From the NCBI GenBank assembly GCA_002440235.1, contig DJRZ01000056.1, positions 1 to 41,876 of the forward strand: a DNA stretch of 41,876 nucleotides, read 5' to 3'. The notes under the pieces were generated by a model. It had not been told where the DNA came from, did not search any database, and was given only the letters and a program-made list of their open reading frames with translations. Shown in pieces: positions 1 through 9,461 of the stretch. Made by a program: the position numbers and the translations under genes. This DNA comes from Alphaproteobacteria bacterium UBA6347 (GTDB lineage Bacteria; Pseudomonadota; Alphaproteobacteria; CAAGCB01; CAG-977). Position 1 is the stretch's first letter, and each line of letters starts with the position of its first letter.

Positions 1-31
1 GTGCCTAGCACGTGGTTTTCACAAATACCAA

Positions 32-58
32 AACGGGGCGGTGTCATTCCGCCCCGTT
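32..58 (-). terminator. Rho-independent terminator after yggS
   Basis: A perfect 10-bp inverted repeat (AACGGGGCGG / CCGCCCCGTT, 7-nt loop) lies just beyond the yggS stop codon. On the minus strand the stem is followed by a short T-rich stretch. It probably ends the leftward porin-porin-yggS unit. Confidence 0.7.
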
Positions 59-75
59 CCGTTTGACGGCGCAAA

Positions 76-738
76 TCATTTTTTGGAATAATCGCGCGCC
101 CCGAACAGCGCCGTTCCGACGCGGACGAACGTCGCGCCCTGCTGGACGGCGAGGGGGTAATCCGCGCTCATACCCATGGACAATTCCCTTACCCCCGCCT
201 GACGCGCCAGCTTTTTCAAAAAAGCGAAGTGCGGGGACGGTTCGTCGTCCGCGGGCGGAATGCACATCAGTCCGACGACGTTCAGCCCCAATTCGCGGCA
301 TTTGTCGACCAAAGCGACGGCGCCGCGCGGCGAAACGCCGCTTTTTTGCGGTTCTTCGCCCGTGTTGACCTGAACGAAACACGGCAGGTCGCGCCCCTGC
401 CTTTTCATTTCCGCCGCCAGTTTTTCAGCCAGTTCGACGCGGTCGACGGATTCGATGACGTCGAACAGCGCGACGGCTTCCCTGACTTTGTTGGTTTGCA
501 GTCCGCCGATCAGATGCAGTTTCAAATCGGAGTATCGTTCGCGCAGGGCGGGGTATTTTTCCGCCGCCTCTTGCACGCGGTTTTCGCCGAACACGCGATG
601 TCCCGCCCGCAGCAGTGGCAGAACTTCGTCCGCCGGACGCGTTTTCGAAACGGCGACCAGCGTCACGTCGTCCGCTTTGCGACCGCAGTATTCCGCGGCT
701 TTGGCGATTTCGGATTTAACTTGCGCCAGTTTGTCCAT
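76..738 (-). CDS. yggS: YggS/PLPBP family pyridoxal-phosphate homeostasis protein
   Basis: A 220-aa protein of the YggS (PROSC/PLPBP) family. These are cytosolic, single-domain alanine-racemase-like TIM barrels that bind PLP and balance B6 vitamers; no catalytic reaction is established. The PLP lysine is K32 in VTLVAVSKTRP. Other family motifs are FGENRVQEA, LIGGLQTNKV (usually IGHLQxNK), LSMGMSADYPLAV and RVGTALFG, which contributes to phosphate binding. The length is normal. It starts 9 nt after the upstream porin stop, with AAGGGG as ribosome site overlapping that stop codon, so it is probably co-transcribed with the porin. In many bacteria yggS sits elsewhere, so the porin link is probably only positional. 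Confidence 0.93.
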   Translation of the reverse strand: MDKLAQVKSEIAKAAEYCGRKADDVTLVAVSKTRPADEVLPLLRAGHRVFGENRVQEAAEKYPALRERYSDLKLHLIGGLQTNKVREAVALFDVIESVDRVELAEKLAAEMKRQGRDLPCFVQVNTGEEPQKSGVSPRGAVALVDKCRELGLNVVGLMCIPPADDEPSPHFAFLKKLARQAGVRELSMGMSADYPLAVQQGATFVRVGTALFGARDYSKK

Positions 739-747
739 TTCAACCCC

Positions 748-1959
748 TTAAAATCTGACGGTCGCGCCGATCACGACGATCGGGGAATCGTTGGAATAAT
801 CCTTGTCCCGACGCGCGGAATCGAAATTGATGTAGCCGCCCTCGGCGTACACGGACAAGCCTTTGGCGACGTGATAGCGCATGGCGACCAGTCCCAGCGT
901 GAAAACGTCCTTTTTCCCGTCTTCGAAAAAGCTGTTCGCGCGCGACTGAATGACGCCGGCGCTGGTTTCGACGGGTCCGAAGTTGTAGCCGACGCCGAAA
1001 TCCCACGTCACGCCTTTGGCGAGGTTGCGTCCGCCGATGTTGAAATGACGCCCGACGTCGCCCGACGCGTTGACAAAGTTAACGGAACCGCCGACGGTCA
1101 AATTGCCGCGCTGGACGTTGACGCCGCCGCCGTACTGGTGAACGTTCTTTTCTTCGACGTCGATTTGATCCTTGTAGCTCATGCCGTCGAACGTCGGTTT
1201 GGTGTAGGCGTAGGTCGCGCCGACCGTCAGGACGTACTTGCCGAAGTCCTTGGTGTACAGCGCGGCGACGTTCGCCCCGTATTTCAAGCGCGTTTTTTCG
1301 GAAACGTAAAAGGCGTCGCCGGACGACAATCCCGCGTCGGACGGCATGACCGTCGCGCCCAGTTGCAGCGTGCCCGCCGCGCCGTAGTCCATTTCCGGCG
1401 TCATGTAGGACACTTTCGCCGTGTCGTTGTCGATGACGGAATACGTCGCGGGGTTCCACGCGAAACCGTAGGGAAGCGCGATCAAGTTCGTCGCGTAGGT
1501 ATCCTGAATGCCCAGCGTGCCGGCGTCGGGGGCGGAAACGGACATCATGTTCGACACGTTTTTGGAATTGCCGACGATAAACCGCCCGATCTTGCCGTCC
1601 CATCTGAAATAGCTGAGGTCGACATTGACGTCGCCGCGAATGACGTCAAGACTCATGAAAAACGACAGCTTGTTGTCTTCGTCGAATTTGTACGACCCGA
1701 CGAAATCGACCTCGCCGTCCGTGACCAGCGACGCCTTGTCATAGCCCGCCAGTCTGCCGTCCGACGGTTTCAAAGCGATGTTCGGCGCCGTGTCGTCCCG
1801 CTTCGATCCCGCTTCGTACACCCTGCCGTTCTGGTTGGCGTATCCCGCGTACCACGTCAGAAAACCCTTTGTTTGAAATTCGAACGATTCGGACGCGGCG
1901 ACGGCGGTCGCGCCGAACGCCGCGGCGGTCGCGACGGCGGCTGTCATGATTTTTTTCAT
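748..1959 (-). CDS. Outer-membrane porin, Gram-negative porin family (paralog A)
   Basis: About 403 aa. It starts MKKIMTAAVATAAAF..., a clear Sec signal peptide with probable cleavage after AVAA. The mature part has alternating beta-strand patterns (GGGVNVQ, LTVGGSVNFV, GVTWDFGVGYNFG) and a C-terminal strand ending in VRF. The terminal aromatic residue is the usual BAM recognition signal. It is a trimeric-porin-type barrel for passive diffusion of small solutes; the solute cannot be told. I chose the start at 1959 over an upstream in-frame start because it follows a GGGGGG ribosome site and begins the signal peptide. It is clearly paralogous to the next gene upstream (shared stretches such as VGNSKNVSNMMSV versus AGNVKNASNMLAV and ITPE/MTPE), so the pair arose by tandem duplication. 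Confidence 0.88.
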   Translation of the reverse strand: MKKIMTAAVATAAAFGATAVAASESFEFQTKGFLTWYAGYANQNGRVYEAGSKRDDTAPNIALKPSDGRLAGYDKASLVTDGEVDFVGSYKFDEDNKLSFFMSLDVIRGDVNVDLSYFRWDGKIGRFIVGNSKNVSNMMSVSAPDAGTLGIQDTYATNLIALPYGFAWNPATYSVIDNDTAKVSYMTPEMDYGAAGTLQLGATVMPSDAGLSSGDAFYVSEKTRLKYGANVAALYTKDFGKYVLTVGATYAYTKPTFDGMSYKDQIDVEEKNVHQYGGGVNVQRGNLTVGGSVNFVNASGDVGRHFNIGGRNLAKGVTWDFGVGYNFGPVETSAGVIQSRANSFFEDGKKDVFTLGLVAMRYHVAKGLSVYAEGGYINFDSARRDKDYSNDSPIVVIGATVRF

Positions 1960-2002
1960 AGGCTGTTCCCCCCTTTTACGGTAAAAAATTTGAAACAGCC
2001 TA
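1959..2002 (-). promoter_or_regulatory. Hairpin around the porin A ribosome-binding site
   Basis: A perfect 9-bp inverted repeat (TAGGCTGTT / AACAGCCTA on the minus strand) flanks a 26-nt loop that carries the GGGGGG ribosome site. The 3' arm reaches the first base of the porin start codon. Such a hairpin could gate porin translation or be an sRNA target; this role is inferred. Confidence 0.5.
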
Positions 2003-2047
2003 ACCGAAAAGACAAACGCGTGCAAACAGATAATGCCGCGCCGTCCT

Positions 2048-3232
2048 TTAAAACGTCAAATTCACGCCGAGAGCGACGGCGAAACCTTTGTTCGACAGCG
2101 CGGAATCCGGATTCGCCGCGTCGAACCGCAGGCGCGCCGCGTCGACGAACGCGTCCGCGCCCTCCGCGAACGCGTAACGGACGGACGTCTGGCATTGCGT
2201 GTAGACGTCCATGCCGTCCGCCGTAAAGCTGTCGGCGCGCGACCGCATGAAATTGGCGGAGGCGGCGAAATTTCCCTTTTCATACTTGACGCCCGTTTCC
2301 CACGACGCGCCATGCGCTCCCATGGTTTGGACGGCGGCGGCGGCTCGGGCGGCGGATTTCGGGGAATTGACAAAATGATACGATCCGCCGAAGCTCCAGT
2401 TTTCAACGGCGAAAACCGCGCCCGCCCCGTATTCGTTCACGTTTTTTTCCGCGTCGGCGATTCCGTTCGCCGCGAAATTCGGTTTGTAGACCGACAGCGA
2501 CGCCGAAACGTCCGCGCGGACTTTGCCGAATTTCCGCGTGTAAAGCGCCGTCGCGTCCGCGCCGCGTTTAAAAATTTTCAGCCCGTCGTTCGGAATCAGC
2601 AGGTTGTCGGCGTCCCTGCCCTTGACCTTGTTCCCCGGCATCAGCGCGACGCCCAGCGAAAACCCGCCGATTTCGGGGGTGATGTAGACCAGTTTCGTCG
2701 AAATGTCGTCCAGCGTCGCGTAGGTCGCCTTGTTATAGGCGAACAGCGCGGGGACGGCGATCATGCGCGTGAAGTCGGTTTCCTGAAACCCGATCAGGCT
2801 GGCGGTCGGGGAACGCACCGCTAGCATGTTGGACGCGTTTTTCACGTTGCCGGCGACGATTCTGCCGATTTCGGAATCGAACGTCATGTACGTCTGGTCG
2901 ATCACATGGGTCGACGTGCCGGAATCCGTGCCGCCTTTCAGCTGCACCATCGCCGCGATTTTCCGTTCGCCGTCGAACGCGTGTTCCCCCGAAAACCAGA
3001 TTTCGGCGTCCCCCATCAAATCGGCTTTGTTGTAATCGCCGACCGCCTTTGTCCGCGCGGTCAGCGGCGGATAGGATATTTGCGTCGGGACGACCGTCGT
3101 TTTCCGCTGGTCGGCGAACGCGCCGTAAAACATCATGTACCCGCCCAGCCGCAGTTCGACCGCCGGCGCGGCGAACCCATCGACCGTTCGAAACAGCGCG
3201 AACGCGAACATTAAACAGAATGCTTTTTTCAT
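2048..3232 (-). CDS. Outer-membrane porin, Gram-negative porin family (paralog B)
   Basis: About 394 aa from MKKAFCLMFAFALFRTVDGFAAP, a Sec signal peptide with probable cleavage at FAA/P. The body is a beta-barrel porin like its neighbour (VAGNVKNASNMLAV, YGAGAVFAVENWSFGGSYHFVNSPKS) and ends VNLTF with a terminal Phe, as expected for outer-membrane insertion. The start at 3232 has a GGAGGG ribosome site and matches the signal peptide; an upstream in-frame start would add eight residues with no support. It lies 88 bp upstream of paralog A in the same direction. It differs from A mainly in the N-terminal region and in loops. Two non-identical porins side by side suggest different permeability or alternating expression. 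Confidence 0.87.
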   Translation of the reverse strand: MKKAFCLMFAFALFRTVDGFAAPAVELRLGGYMMFYGAFADQRKTTVVPTQISYPPLTARTKAVGDYNKADLMGDAEIWFSGEHAFDGERKIAAMVQLKGGTDSGTSTHVIDQTYMTFDSEIGRIVAGNVKNASNMLAVRSPTASLIGFQETDFTRMIAVPALFAYNKATYATLDDISTKLVYITPEIGGFSLGVALMPGNKVKGRDADNLLIPNDGLKIFKRGADATALYTRKFGKVRADVSASLSVYKPNFAANGIADAEKNVNEYGAGAVFAVENWSFGGSYHFVNSPKSAARAAAAVQTMGAHGASWETGVKYEKGNFAASANFMRSRADSFTADGMDVYTQCQTSVRYAFAEGADAFVDAARLRFDAANPDSALSNKGFAVALGVNLTF

Positions 3233-3283
3233 CGTCCCTCCTTCGCAGAACGTCACCTGTCACGTTCGCATTGTTTTCATCGA

Positions 3284-3299
3284 AAAGCCAGCTGGCTTT
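3284..3299. promoter_or_regulatory. Perfect 16-bp palindrome in a divergent promoter region
   Basis: AAAGCCAGCTGGCTTT is a perfect palindrome in the 147-bp gap between the divergently read porin B and the 3380 lipoprotein. The gap must hold both promoters, so a dimeric repressor or activator site is plausible. No T-run follows on either side that would make it an intrinsic terminator. Confidence 0.4.
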
Positions 3300-3379
3300 C
3301 AGGCGAGGGCGCGCCGTAAAATTGCATTAGGATTTTCGGACTTTCTGTGCTATGAACATCAGTCAAAGGGAGAAACGGA

Positions 3380-3901
3380 ATGCTGAAAAAAATTTTACTG
3401 CCGACCGTCGTTCTGGCGGTCGCCGCGTGCGCCGGCGGCGTCAAATACGAATACCCCGAACGGGTTGACAAACGCTATGAACGCCCGTCCGAATACAAAG
3501 AGGAAGACCGCCTGTTCGGCGCGGACGCGCTGACGTTCAAACTGGGCGGCGGCGAAAACGGAAAAGCCGTCGAAACAGCCGCGAAAACGCCCGACGCGCC
3601 CGCGAAAACCGAACGCGCCGAAAACAAAGCCGGCAAGATTTGGCAATCGACGCTGCCCGTGATGTCGCGCTATCCCGTCGAAATGATGCAGGACGGATTC
3701 ATTACGACCGAATGGTTCAACGACGCCGAAACGCCCTACAGACAGCTGAAAATCAACGCCGTCCGGACGCCCGACGGCGCGCAGATCACCGTGCTTTGCC
3801 GCCGCAAAAACGGAAAAGGCGACTGGGTGAACCAAAAAAACGACGCGGCGCTTGCAGTTCAAATAAAAAATGATATTGTGAAGCTGTCGTCAAACCACTA
3901 A
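3380..3901 (+). CDS. DUF3576-like lipoprotein upstream of leuS
   Basis: 173 aa. The lipobox is VAACAGG, with Cys17 as the predicted lipidated residue. The mature protein has a charged, low-complexity linker (about residues 25-80, rich in E, K, A) and then a compact C-terminal domain, including [18 protein letters not shown] and [19 protein letters not shown]. This layout and the position directly upstream of leuS match the alphaproteobacterial DUF3576 lipoproteins, whose function is unknown. The start has a good AAAGGGAG ribosome site. leuS begins 23 bp downstream, so they are likely co-transcribed. The lipoprotein should sit in the envelope; lack of Asp at +2 suggests outer-membrane sorting. 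Confidence 0.75.
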   Translation: MLKKILLPTVVLAVAACAGGVKYEYPERVDKRYERPSEYKEEDRLFGADALTFKLGGGENGKAVETAAKTPDAPAKTERAENKAGKIWQSTLPVMSRYPVEMMQDGFITTEWFNDAETPYRQLKINAVRTPDGAQITVLCRRKNGKGDWVNQKNDAALAVQIKNDIVKLSSNH

Positions 3902-3924
3902 CTTTTTGTGCTGAAAGTCCGATT

Positions 3925-6510
3925 ATGAGCGAAGAAAGATACAATTTCCGTACCACCGAGGAAAAATGGCAGAAAGCCTGGGAACAGGCCGAGATTTTCA
4001 AGGCGCGGGACACGTCCGCGAAGCCGAAATACTACGCGTTGGAAATGTTCCCGTATCCGTCGGGAAAAATCCATATGGGACACGTCCGCAACTACGCGCA
4101 GGGCGACGTCATCGCGCGTTTCAAATTGGCGCAAGGCTATGACGTTCTGCACCCGATGGGATGGGATTCTTTCGGTCTGCCCGCGGAAAACGCGGCGATC
4201 AAGCACGGCGTCCACCCCGCGAAATGGACGCGCGAAAACATCGCCAACATGCGCGAGGAAATGAAAAAAATGGGGCTTTCCATTGATTGGAGCCGCGAAG
4301 TTTCCACTTGCGAAGTCGAATACTACAAGCACGAACAGAAGATGTTTCTGGACTTTTTGAAAAAAGGTCTGGCTTACCGCAAGGATTCGTGGGTCAACTG
4401 GGATCCCGTCGACCAGACGGTTTTGGCGAACGAACAGGTCGTCGACGGCAAAGGGTGGCGCACGGGCGCGCCCGTCGAACGGCGCAAGCTGTCCCAGTGG
4501 TTTTTGAAAATCACCGATTACGCCGACGAATTGCTGGAAAACCTGAAAACCATGAACGGCTGGCCCGAAAAAGTGCGCGTCATGCAGGAAAACTGGATCG
4601 GCAAATCCTACGGCGCGTACATGTATTTCCCCGTCGTCGGAACGGACAAGACGCTGGAAGTCTTCACCACCCGCGCCGACACGCTGTTCGGGGCGTCGTT
4701 CTGCGCGATTTCAGCCGGACACCCGATCGCGCAGGAATTGGCGAAAACCAATCCCGAACTGGCGAAGTTTATCAAGGAATGCGAAGCGTTGGGCACGTCC
4801 GTCGCCACGATCGAAGCCGCCGAAAAGAAAGGCTTCGACACCAGTTTGAAGGTCATGCACCCGTTCCCCGAAGAATTTAAAAAACTGGGCGGAAATCCAG
4901 AACTGCCGCTGTATGTGGCGAATTTCGTTTTGATGGAATACGGCACGGGCGCGATTTTCGCCTGTCCCGCCCACGACCAGCGCGATTTGGACTTCGCCCG
5001 CAAATACGGTTTGCCCGTGCGCGTCGTCGTTTCGCACAAGGACGAGGGGATTCCCGTCGTGACGGACAAAGCGTTTGACGACATCGCCGACGGCGTCGCG
5101 GTCAATTCGGCTTTTCTGGACGGCATGGCGACCAAAGACGCCATTCCCGCCATGATCAAAAAATTGGAGGAAATCGGCAAGGGCAAGGCGACCGTGCAGT
5201 ACCGCCTGCGCGACTGGGGCGTTTCCCGTCAGCGTTATTGGGGCTGTCCGATTCCCGTGATCCATTGCGAACATTGCGGCGTCGTCCCCGTTCCCGAAAA
5301 GGATCTGCCCGTCACTTTGCCCGAAGACGTGACGTTCGAGGCGTCCGGCGGCAACCCGTTGGAACGCCACCCGACGTGGAAGCACACGACCTGCCCCGTT
5401 TGCGGCAAACCGGCTTTGCGCGAAACGGACACGTTCGACACGTTCTTTGAATCGTCGTGGTATTTCGCCCGCTACGCGTCGCCGCACGAAACGGATTGCG
5501 GGTTCAAAAAAGATCTGGCGAACCACTGGCTGCCCGTCGATCAATACATCGGCGGCATCGAACACGCGGTTCTGCATCTGCTCTACGCCCGTTTCTTCAC
5601 CAAAGCTTTGCGCGATTGCGGCTATCTGGACATCGACGAACCGTTCAAAGGCTTGTTCACGCAGGGCATGGTCTGCCACGAAACGTACAAGGACGTCGAC
5701 GGCAACTGGCTGTTCCCGACCGAAGTCGAAAAGAAGCCCGACGGCACGGCGGTCAAAATCAAGGACGGCACGCCCGTCACGGTCGGTCGTTCCGAAAAGA
5801 TGAGCAAGTCGAAATACAATCTGGTCGATCCGGAAACGATCCTGTCCACCTACGGCGCGGACGCCGCCCGCGTGTTCATGCTGTCCGACACGCCGCCCGA
5901 ACGCGATTTGGAATGGACCGAAGCCGGCATCGACGGCGCGTGGCGCTACATCAACCGGTTGTGGCGCATGGCCGTCGCCTGCCCCGCGGAAACGAAACAA
6001 CCGGAAAAGCTGTCCGCCGCGGCTGAAAAACTGGTCCGCGCGGCGCACAAAGCCGTCGCTCTGGTCACAGACGATCTGGACAAACTGCGCTTCAACGTCG
6101 CTTTGGCGCGTCTGCGCGAGCTGACGAACGCGGTCGGCGACTTGAAAATCAACGACGACGGGGACAAATACGCCTACCGTTTCGCGTTTGAAACGCTGGT
6201 GCGCCTGATGTCGCCGATCGCCCCCCACATCGCCGAGGAAATGTGGCACAATCTGGGGCACGACACGTTGCTGGCGGCTGAAAAATGGCCCGAAGCCGAC
6301 GCATCGATGGCGGCGGACGACACGGTCACGATGGCGGTGCAGGTCATGGGCAAAATGCGCGGCACGATCGAAATCGCCAAAGACAGCGACGACGAAGCCG
6401 TCAAGGCCGCCGCGCTGGCTCTGCCGACGGTCAAAGCCCAGCTGGAAGGCAAAACCATTCGCAAAATCATCGTTGTAAAGAACAAGATCGTCAATGTCGT
6501 CGCCGCGTAA
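3925..6510 (+). CDS. leuS: Leucyl-tRNA synthetase
   Basis: An 861-aa class Ia aminoacyl-tRNA synthetase that charges tRNA-Leu with leucine in the cytosol. The HIGH-type motif is in [12 protein letters not shown] (about residues 44-55). The editing (CP1) domain follows, with the [10 protein letters not shown] signature near residue 250. There is a Cys-containing insertion (CEHCG ... CPVCG) in the catalytic core and the KMSKS loop as EKMSKSKYN near residue 630. The C-terminal anticodon-binding domain ends in [11 protein letters not shown], typical of bacterial LeuRS. Length and domain order are normal. The ribosome site is weak. The 3' end overlaps lptE by 17 nt, as in other Alphaproteobacteria. 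Confidence 0.98.
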   Translation: MSEERYNFRTTEEKWQKAWEQAEIFKARDTSAKPKYYALEMFPYPSGKIHMGHVRNYAQGDVIARFKLAQGYDVLHPMGWDSFGLPAENAAIKHGVHPAKWTRENIANMREEMKKMGLSIDWSREVSTCEVEYYKHEQKMFLDFLKKGLAYRKDSWVNWDPVDQTVLANEQVVDGKGWRTGAPVERRKLSQWFLKITDYADELLENLKTMNGWPEKVRVMQENWIGKSYGAYMYFPVVGTDKTLEVFTTRADTLFGASFCAISAGHPIAQELAKTNPELAKFIKECEALGTSVATIEAAEKKGFDTSLKVMHPFPEEFKKLGGNPELPLYVANFVLMEYGTGAIFACPAHDQRDLDFARKYGLPVRVVVSHKDEGIPVVTDKAFDDIADGVAVNSAFLDGMATKDAIPAMIKKLEEIGKGKATVQYRLRDWGVSRQRYWGCPIPVIHCEHCGVVPVPEKDLPVTLPEDVTFEASGGNPLERHPTWKHTTCPVCGKPALRETDTFDTFFESSWYFARYASPHETDCGFKKDLANHWLPVDQYIGGIEHAVLHLLYARFFTKALRDCGYLDIDEPFKGLFTQGMVCHETYKDVDGNWLFPTEVEKKPDGTAVKIKDGTPVTVGRSEKMSKSKYNLVDPETILSTYGADAARVFMLSDTPPERDLEWTEAGIDGAWRYINRLWRMAVACPAETKQPEKLSAAAEKLVRAAHKAVALVTDDLDKLRFNVALARLRELTNAVGDLKINDDGDKYAYRFAFETLVRLMSPIAPHIAEEMWHNLGHDTLLAAEKWPEADASMAADDTVTMAVQVMGKMRGTIEIAKDSDDEAVKAAALALPTVKAQLEGKTIRKIIVVKNKIVNVVAA

Positions 6511-7033
6511 ATTTCTGGCTCTGTTCGCCCTGCTGTCGCTGACGGCGTGCGGTTTCCGCCCGCTGTACGGCGGCGCGGGGTCGCCCGATTCCGTTTCGGG
6601 GGAAAGACTGACGCTGGAAACGGCGGCGGTATTCATTGACGAAATCCCCGACCGGACGGGGCAGATCCTGCGCCGCGCCCTGTCCGACAGGCTGACGCCG
6701 CGCGGGGAAACGACCGATCCGCGTTACCGGCTGTCCGTGCGCCTGTCCGACGCGGCGCTGACGCAACAAGGCGTGCGCAAGGACAATCTGGCGACGCGCT
6801 ACGTGATGACGTACACGGCGCGCTACACGCTGTATTCCTATCCCGAAAACGAAAAACTGCTGACGGATTCGGCTGTCGGACGCACCAGTTACGACGTTCA
6901 GCGGTCGCCCTACGCAACGGACGTCGCCGAACGGTCGGCGCAGGAACGCGTAATGAAAACCCTGGGGGACGACATCGCCCTGCGGCTGGCGGCTTTCTTG
7001 AAAAGCTACAACGTAAAGAACGGCAGCGAATGA
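6494..7033 (+). CDS. lptE: LPS-assembly lipoprotein LptE
   Basis: 179 aa. The signal peptide ends in the lipobox [14 protein letters not shown] (Cys19). Cys followed by GFRPLYG is the hallmark of LptE, the outer-membrane lipoprotein that plugs the LptD barrel and helps place lipopolysaccharide on the cell surface. The rest is the usual alpha/beta fold with little sequence conservation ([48 protein letters not shown]). It starts inside the end of leuS and overlaps holA by ATGA. The order leuS-lptE-holA is conserved in Alphaproteobacteria, which supports the call. Confidence 0.92.
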   Translation: MSSPRKFLALFALLSLTACGFRPLYGGAGSPDSVSGERLTLETAAVFIDEIPDRTGQILRRALSDRLTPRGETTDPRYRLSVRLSDAALTQQGVRKDNLATRYVMTYTARYTLYSYPENEKLLTDSAVGRTSYDVQRSPYATDVAERSAQERVMKTLGDDIALRLAAFLKSYNVKNGSE

Positions 7034-8046
7034 CGAAACTGACGCAAACGACGCTGAACACCTTGTTTAAAACGGGGGCGCCGACAACCAAAGCCGTTTT
7101 GTTTTACGGATCGGACGACGGGCTGGTCGACGAATGCCGCGCGCGTCTGACGGCAGCGGTCGTTCCGAACAAAGATCCGTTCCGTCTGGTCGATTTGACG
7201 CCCGCGAAAATCAAGGACGATCCCGCCGTTCTGTCCGCCGAAGCCAACGCGCTGTCGTTAATGGGCGGACGGCGCGTGATCACCGTGCGCGGGGCGGACA
7301 ACCATTTCACAGCCGTTTTGAAGGGTTTTCTGCCGTCCTACACGGGCGACGCGCTGATTATCGTGACGGCGGCGAGCCTGAAAACAAAAGATTCCCTGCC
7401 TGCCCTGTTCGCGGATTCGCCCGATCTGGCAGTCTTTCCCTGTTATTCGGACGAAGGCGAGGCGCTGAAACGCTTTGTGTTCCAAAGCGTTTCCGAACAG
7501 GGGTTCGAAACGACGCCGGACGTCGTCGCCTTCATCGCCGACAATCTGGGCGCGGACAGGTTGCAATCGCGTTCCGAACTGGCGAAACTGTTCGCCTATA
7601 TGGGCAACAAAAAGAAAATAACGATGGAAGACGCGACCGCCTGCATCGGCGACGCGTCCGCCCTGTCCATCGATCAAATGCTGTACGCCTTGTCCGGCGG
7701 ACGGCAAAAGGAAATGAACGAAACGCTTGACCGCCTGTTCGCCGAAGGAGAAAGCCCGATCGGCTTGTTGCGCGCCGTTTCCGCGCATTTTAAAAAGTTT
7801 CACGTTACACTTGCCAGAATCGCCGACGGGACAAGCGTTGACGCCGCGATTATTCCCCTGCGCCTGCATTTCAAACGCGTCGACGAATTTAAAGCCCAAC
7901 TGCGCCAATGGAATTTGGCGAAAGTCGGGCGCGTTTTGGATTTGCTGGTTCAGGCGGAACAGAGCTGCAAATTCGCAGCCCGTCCGCAGCAGCTGATTTG
8001 TTCGCAGGCGTTTTTGCTGATCGCCAAAGAAGCGACCCGCCGGTAA
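7030..8046 (+). CDS. holA: DNA polymerase III delta subunit
   Basis: 338 aa, the clamp-loader subunit that opens the beta sliding clamp. Recognisable stretches are AVLFYGSDDGLVDECRARL at the N-terminus (degenerate AAA+ fold), LMGGRRVITVRGAD, DALIIVTAASLKTKDSLPALF, and the C-terminal collar domain with DQMLYALSGGRQKEMNETLDRLFAEG. Start by ATGA overlap with lptE implies translational coupling. The gene ends at 8046 and the convergent purB stop codon begins at the very next base, so the two genes meet with no spacer and no visible terminator hairpin. Confidence 0.93.
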   Translation: MTKLTQTTLNTLFKTGAPTTKAVLFYGSDDGLVDECRARLTAAVVPNKDPFRLVDLTPAKIKDDPAVLSAEANALSLMGGRRVITVRGADNHFTAVLKGFLPSYTGDALIIVTAASLKTKDSLPALFADSPDLAVFPCYSDEGEALKRFVFQSVSEQGFETTPDVVAFIADNLGADRLQSRSELAKLFAYMGNKKKITMEDATACIGDASALSIDQMLYALSGGRQKEMNETLDRLFAEGESPIGLLRAVSAHFKKFHVTLARIADGTSVDAAIIPLRLHFKRVDEFKAQLRQWNLAKVGRVLDLLVQAEQSCKFAARPQQLICSQAFLLIAKEATRR

Positions 8047-9339
8047 TCAGCCAAACACTTTTTTGAAAACGAAATCGATCTGTTTCGTGTAAAACGACAG
8101 GTCGAACAGAGATTCCAGCTCCTCTTTCGCAATCGCGTTCATCACGTCGGCGTCGGATTCCAGCAGGTCTTTGAACGATCCCTCGCCCGCCCAGACTTTC
8201 ATCGCGTTCCTTTGCGCCAGTTTGTACGCGTCTTCGCGCTTCAATCCCTTGTCGACCAGAGCCAGCATCACGCGCTGGGAAAAGATCAATCCTTTCAAAC
8301 GGTTCAGATTGTTCATCATGTTTTCGGGATAGACCAGCAGTTTTTCGACAATGCCCGCCAGACGGTTCAGACAGAAATCCAAGCCGATCATCGCGTCGGG
8401 GGCGATAATGCGTTCGTTCGACGAATGCGAAATGTCGCGTTCGTGCCACAGCGCGACGTTTTCCATCGCGGGAATGGAATAAGAGCGCAACAGCCGCGCC
8501 AATCCCGTCAAATTTTCGGACAAAACGGGGTTGCGTTTGTGCGGCATGGCGGACGATCCCTTTTGTCCCGCGGAAAAGTATTCTTCGGCTTCGCGGACTT
8601 CGGTGCGCTGCAAGTGGCGGATTTCGATCGCCAGCCGTTCGATCGACGACGCGACGACGCCGACGGTCGCGAACAAGACGGCGTAGCGGTCGCGCGGAAT
8701 CACCTGCGTCGAAACGGGTTCGGGGGTCAAGCCCAGTTTTTCCGCGACGTATTGTTCGACGCGCGGGTCGATCGTCGCGAACGTGCCGACCGCGCCCGAA
8801 ATCGCGCAAGTGGAAACCTCTTTGCGCGCCAGTTCCAAACGGTGTTTGTCGCGTTCGAATTCGGCGTAAAAGCCCAGCATTTTCAGCCCGAACGTCGTCG
8901 GTTCGGCGTGAATGCCGTGACTGCGCCCGATGCACGGCGTGAATTTGTGTTCCTCCGCGCGTTTTTTCAGCGCCGCCAGCAGTCTGTCCATATCCTTTAA
9001 CAAAATGTCGACCGACTGCGTCAGACGCATGTTGAACGACGTGTCCAAAACGTCCGAAGACGTCATGCCCTGATGCATATAGCGCGCGCTTTCCCCGACG
9101 TTTTCCCCGACGTTCGTCAAAAAGGCGATGACGTCGTGTTTGACTTCGGCTTCGATTTCGTCGATGCGCTTTTGATCGAATTTCCCCTTTGCGCGAATGT
9201 CGTCGACAGCCGATTGCGGAATTTTCCCCAGCTTCGCCAGCGCTTCGCACGCCAGCGTTTCGATTTCAAGCCACGTTTTGAATTTGTTTTCGTCCGACCA
9301 GACCGCGGACATTTCGGGACGGGAATAGCGGGGTATCAT
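8047..9339 (-). CDS. purB: Adenylosuccinate lyase
   Basis: 430 aa of the fumarase/aspartase superfamily. It splits SAICAR to AICAR and adenylosuccinate to AMP plus fumarate in purine synthesis. The signature loop is SAGQKGSSAMPHKRNP (about residues 250-265), with the catalytic Ser and the MPxKxNP motif. The conserved TSSDVLDT and GRSHGIHAEPTTFG blocks carry the catalytic His. I chose the start at 9339 (MIPRYSRPEMSAVW), the usual family start, preceded by AAGGAT; an upstream in-frame start adds 15 unconserved residues. It is monocistronic and convergent with holA. Confidence 0.97.
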   Translation of the reverse strand: MIPRYSRPEMSAVWSDENKFKTWLEIETLACEALAKLGKIPQSAVDDIRAKGKFDQKRIDEIEAEVKHDVIAFLTNVGENVGESARYMHQGMTSSDVLDTSFNMRLTQSVDILLKDMDRLLAALKKRAEEHKFTPCIGRSHGIHAEPTTFGLKMLGFYAEFERDKHRLELARKEVSTCAISGAVGTFATIDPRVEQYVAEKLGLTPEPVSTQVIPRDRYAVLFATVGVVASSIERLAIEIRHLQRTEVREAEEYFSAGQKGSSAMPHKRNPVLSENLTGLARLLRSYSIPAMENVALWHERDISHSSNERIIAPDAMIGLDFCLNRLAGIVEKLLVYPENMMNNLNRLKGLIFSQRVMLALVDKGLKREDAYKLAQRNAMKVWAGEGSFKDLLESDADVMNAIAKEELESLFDLSFYTKQIDFVFKKVFG

Positions 9340-9410
9340 GTGTTTATCCTTTTTGAAAAAACCGTTGCGCCGATAATAAAGCAATCCGCCGCAAAATCAA
9401 ACACAAACGG

Positions 9411-9442
9411 CAAAGCCCCCCGCCGAAAGGGAAGAGGGCTTT
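9411..9442 (-). terminator. Terminator after hrcA-grpE
   Basis: Between the grpE stop and purB, a GC-rich inverted repeat (AAAGCCC ... GGGCTTT with an imperfect inner part) follows grpE on the minus strand, with a loosely T-rich tail. It is a plausible but imperfect intrinsic terminator. Confidence 0.5.
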
Positions 9443-9461
9443 CGTTCGCGAAACGGAAAAA

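Noticed and set aside
229..2226. Long plus-strand frame of 665 codons opposite yggS and porin A
   Set aside because: It is an antisense shadow caused by the codon bias of the real minus-strand genes, which have signal peptides, ribosome sites and family motifs. The composition (rich in R, F, D, V) is that of a shadow frame.
4711..6636. Long minus-strand frame of 641 codons opposite leuS
   Set aside because: leuS is certain from its motifs; the antisense frame has no motif, no ribosome site and a shadow-type composition.
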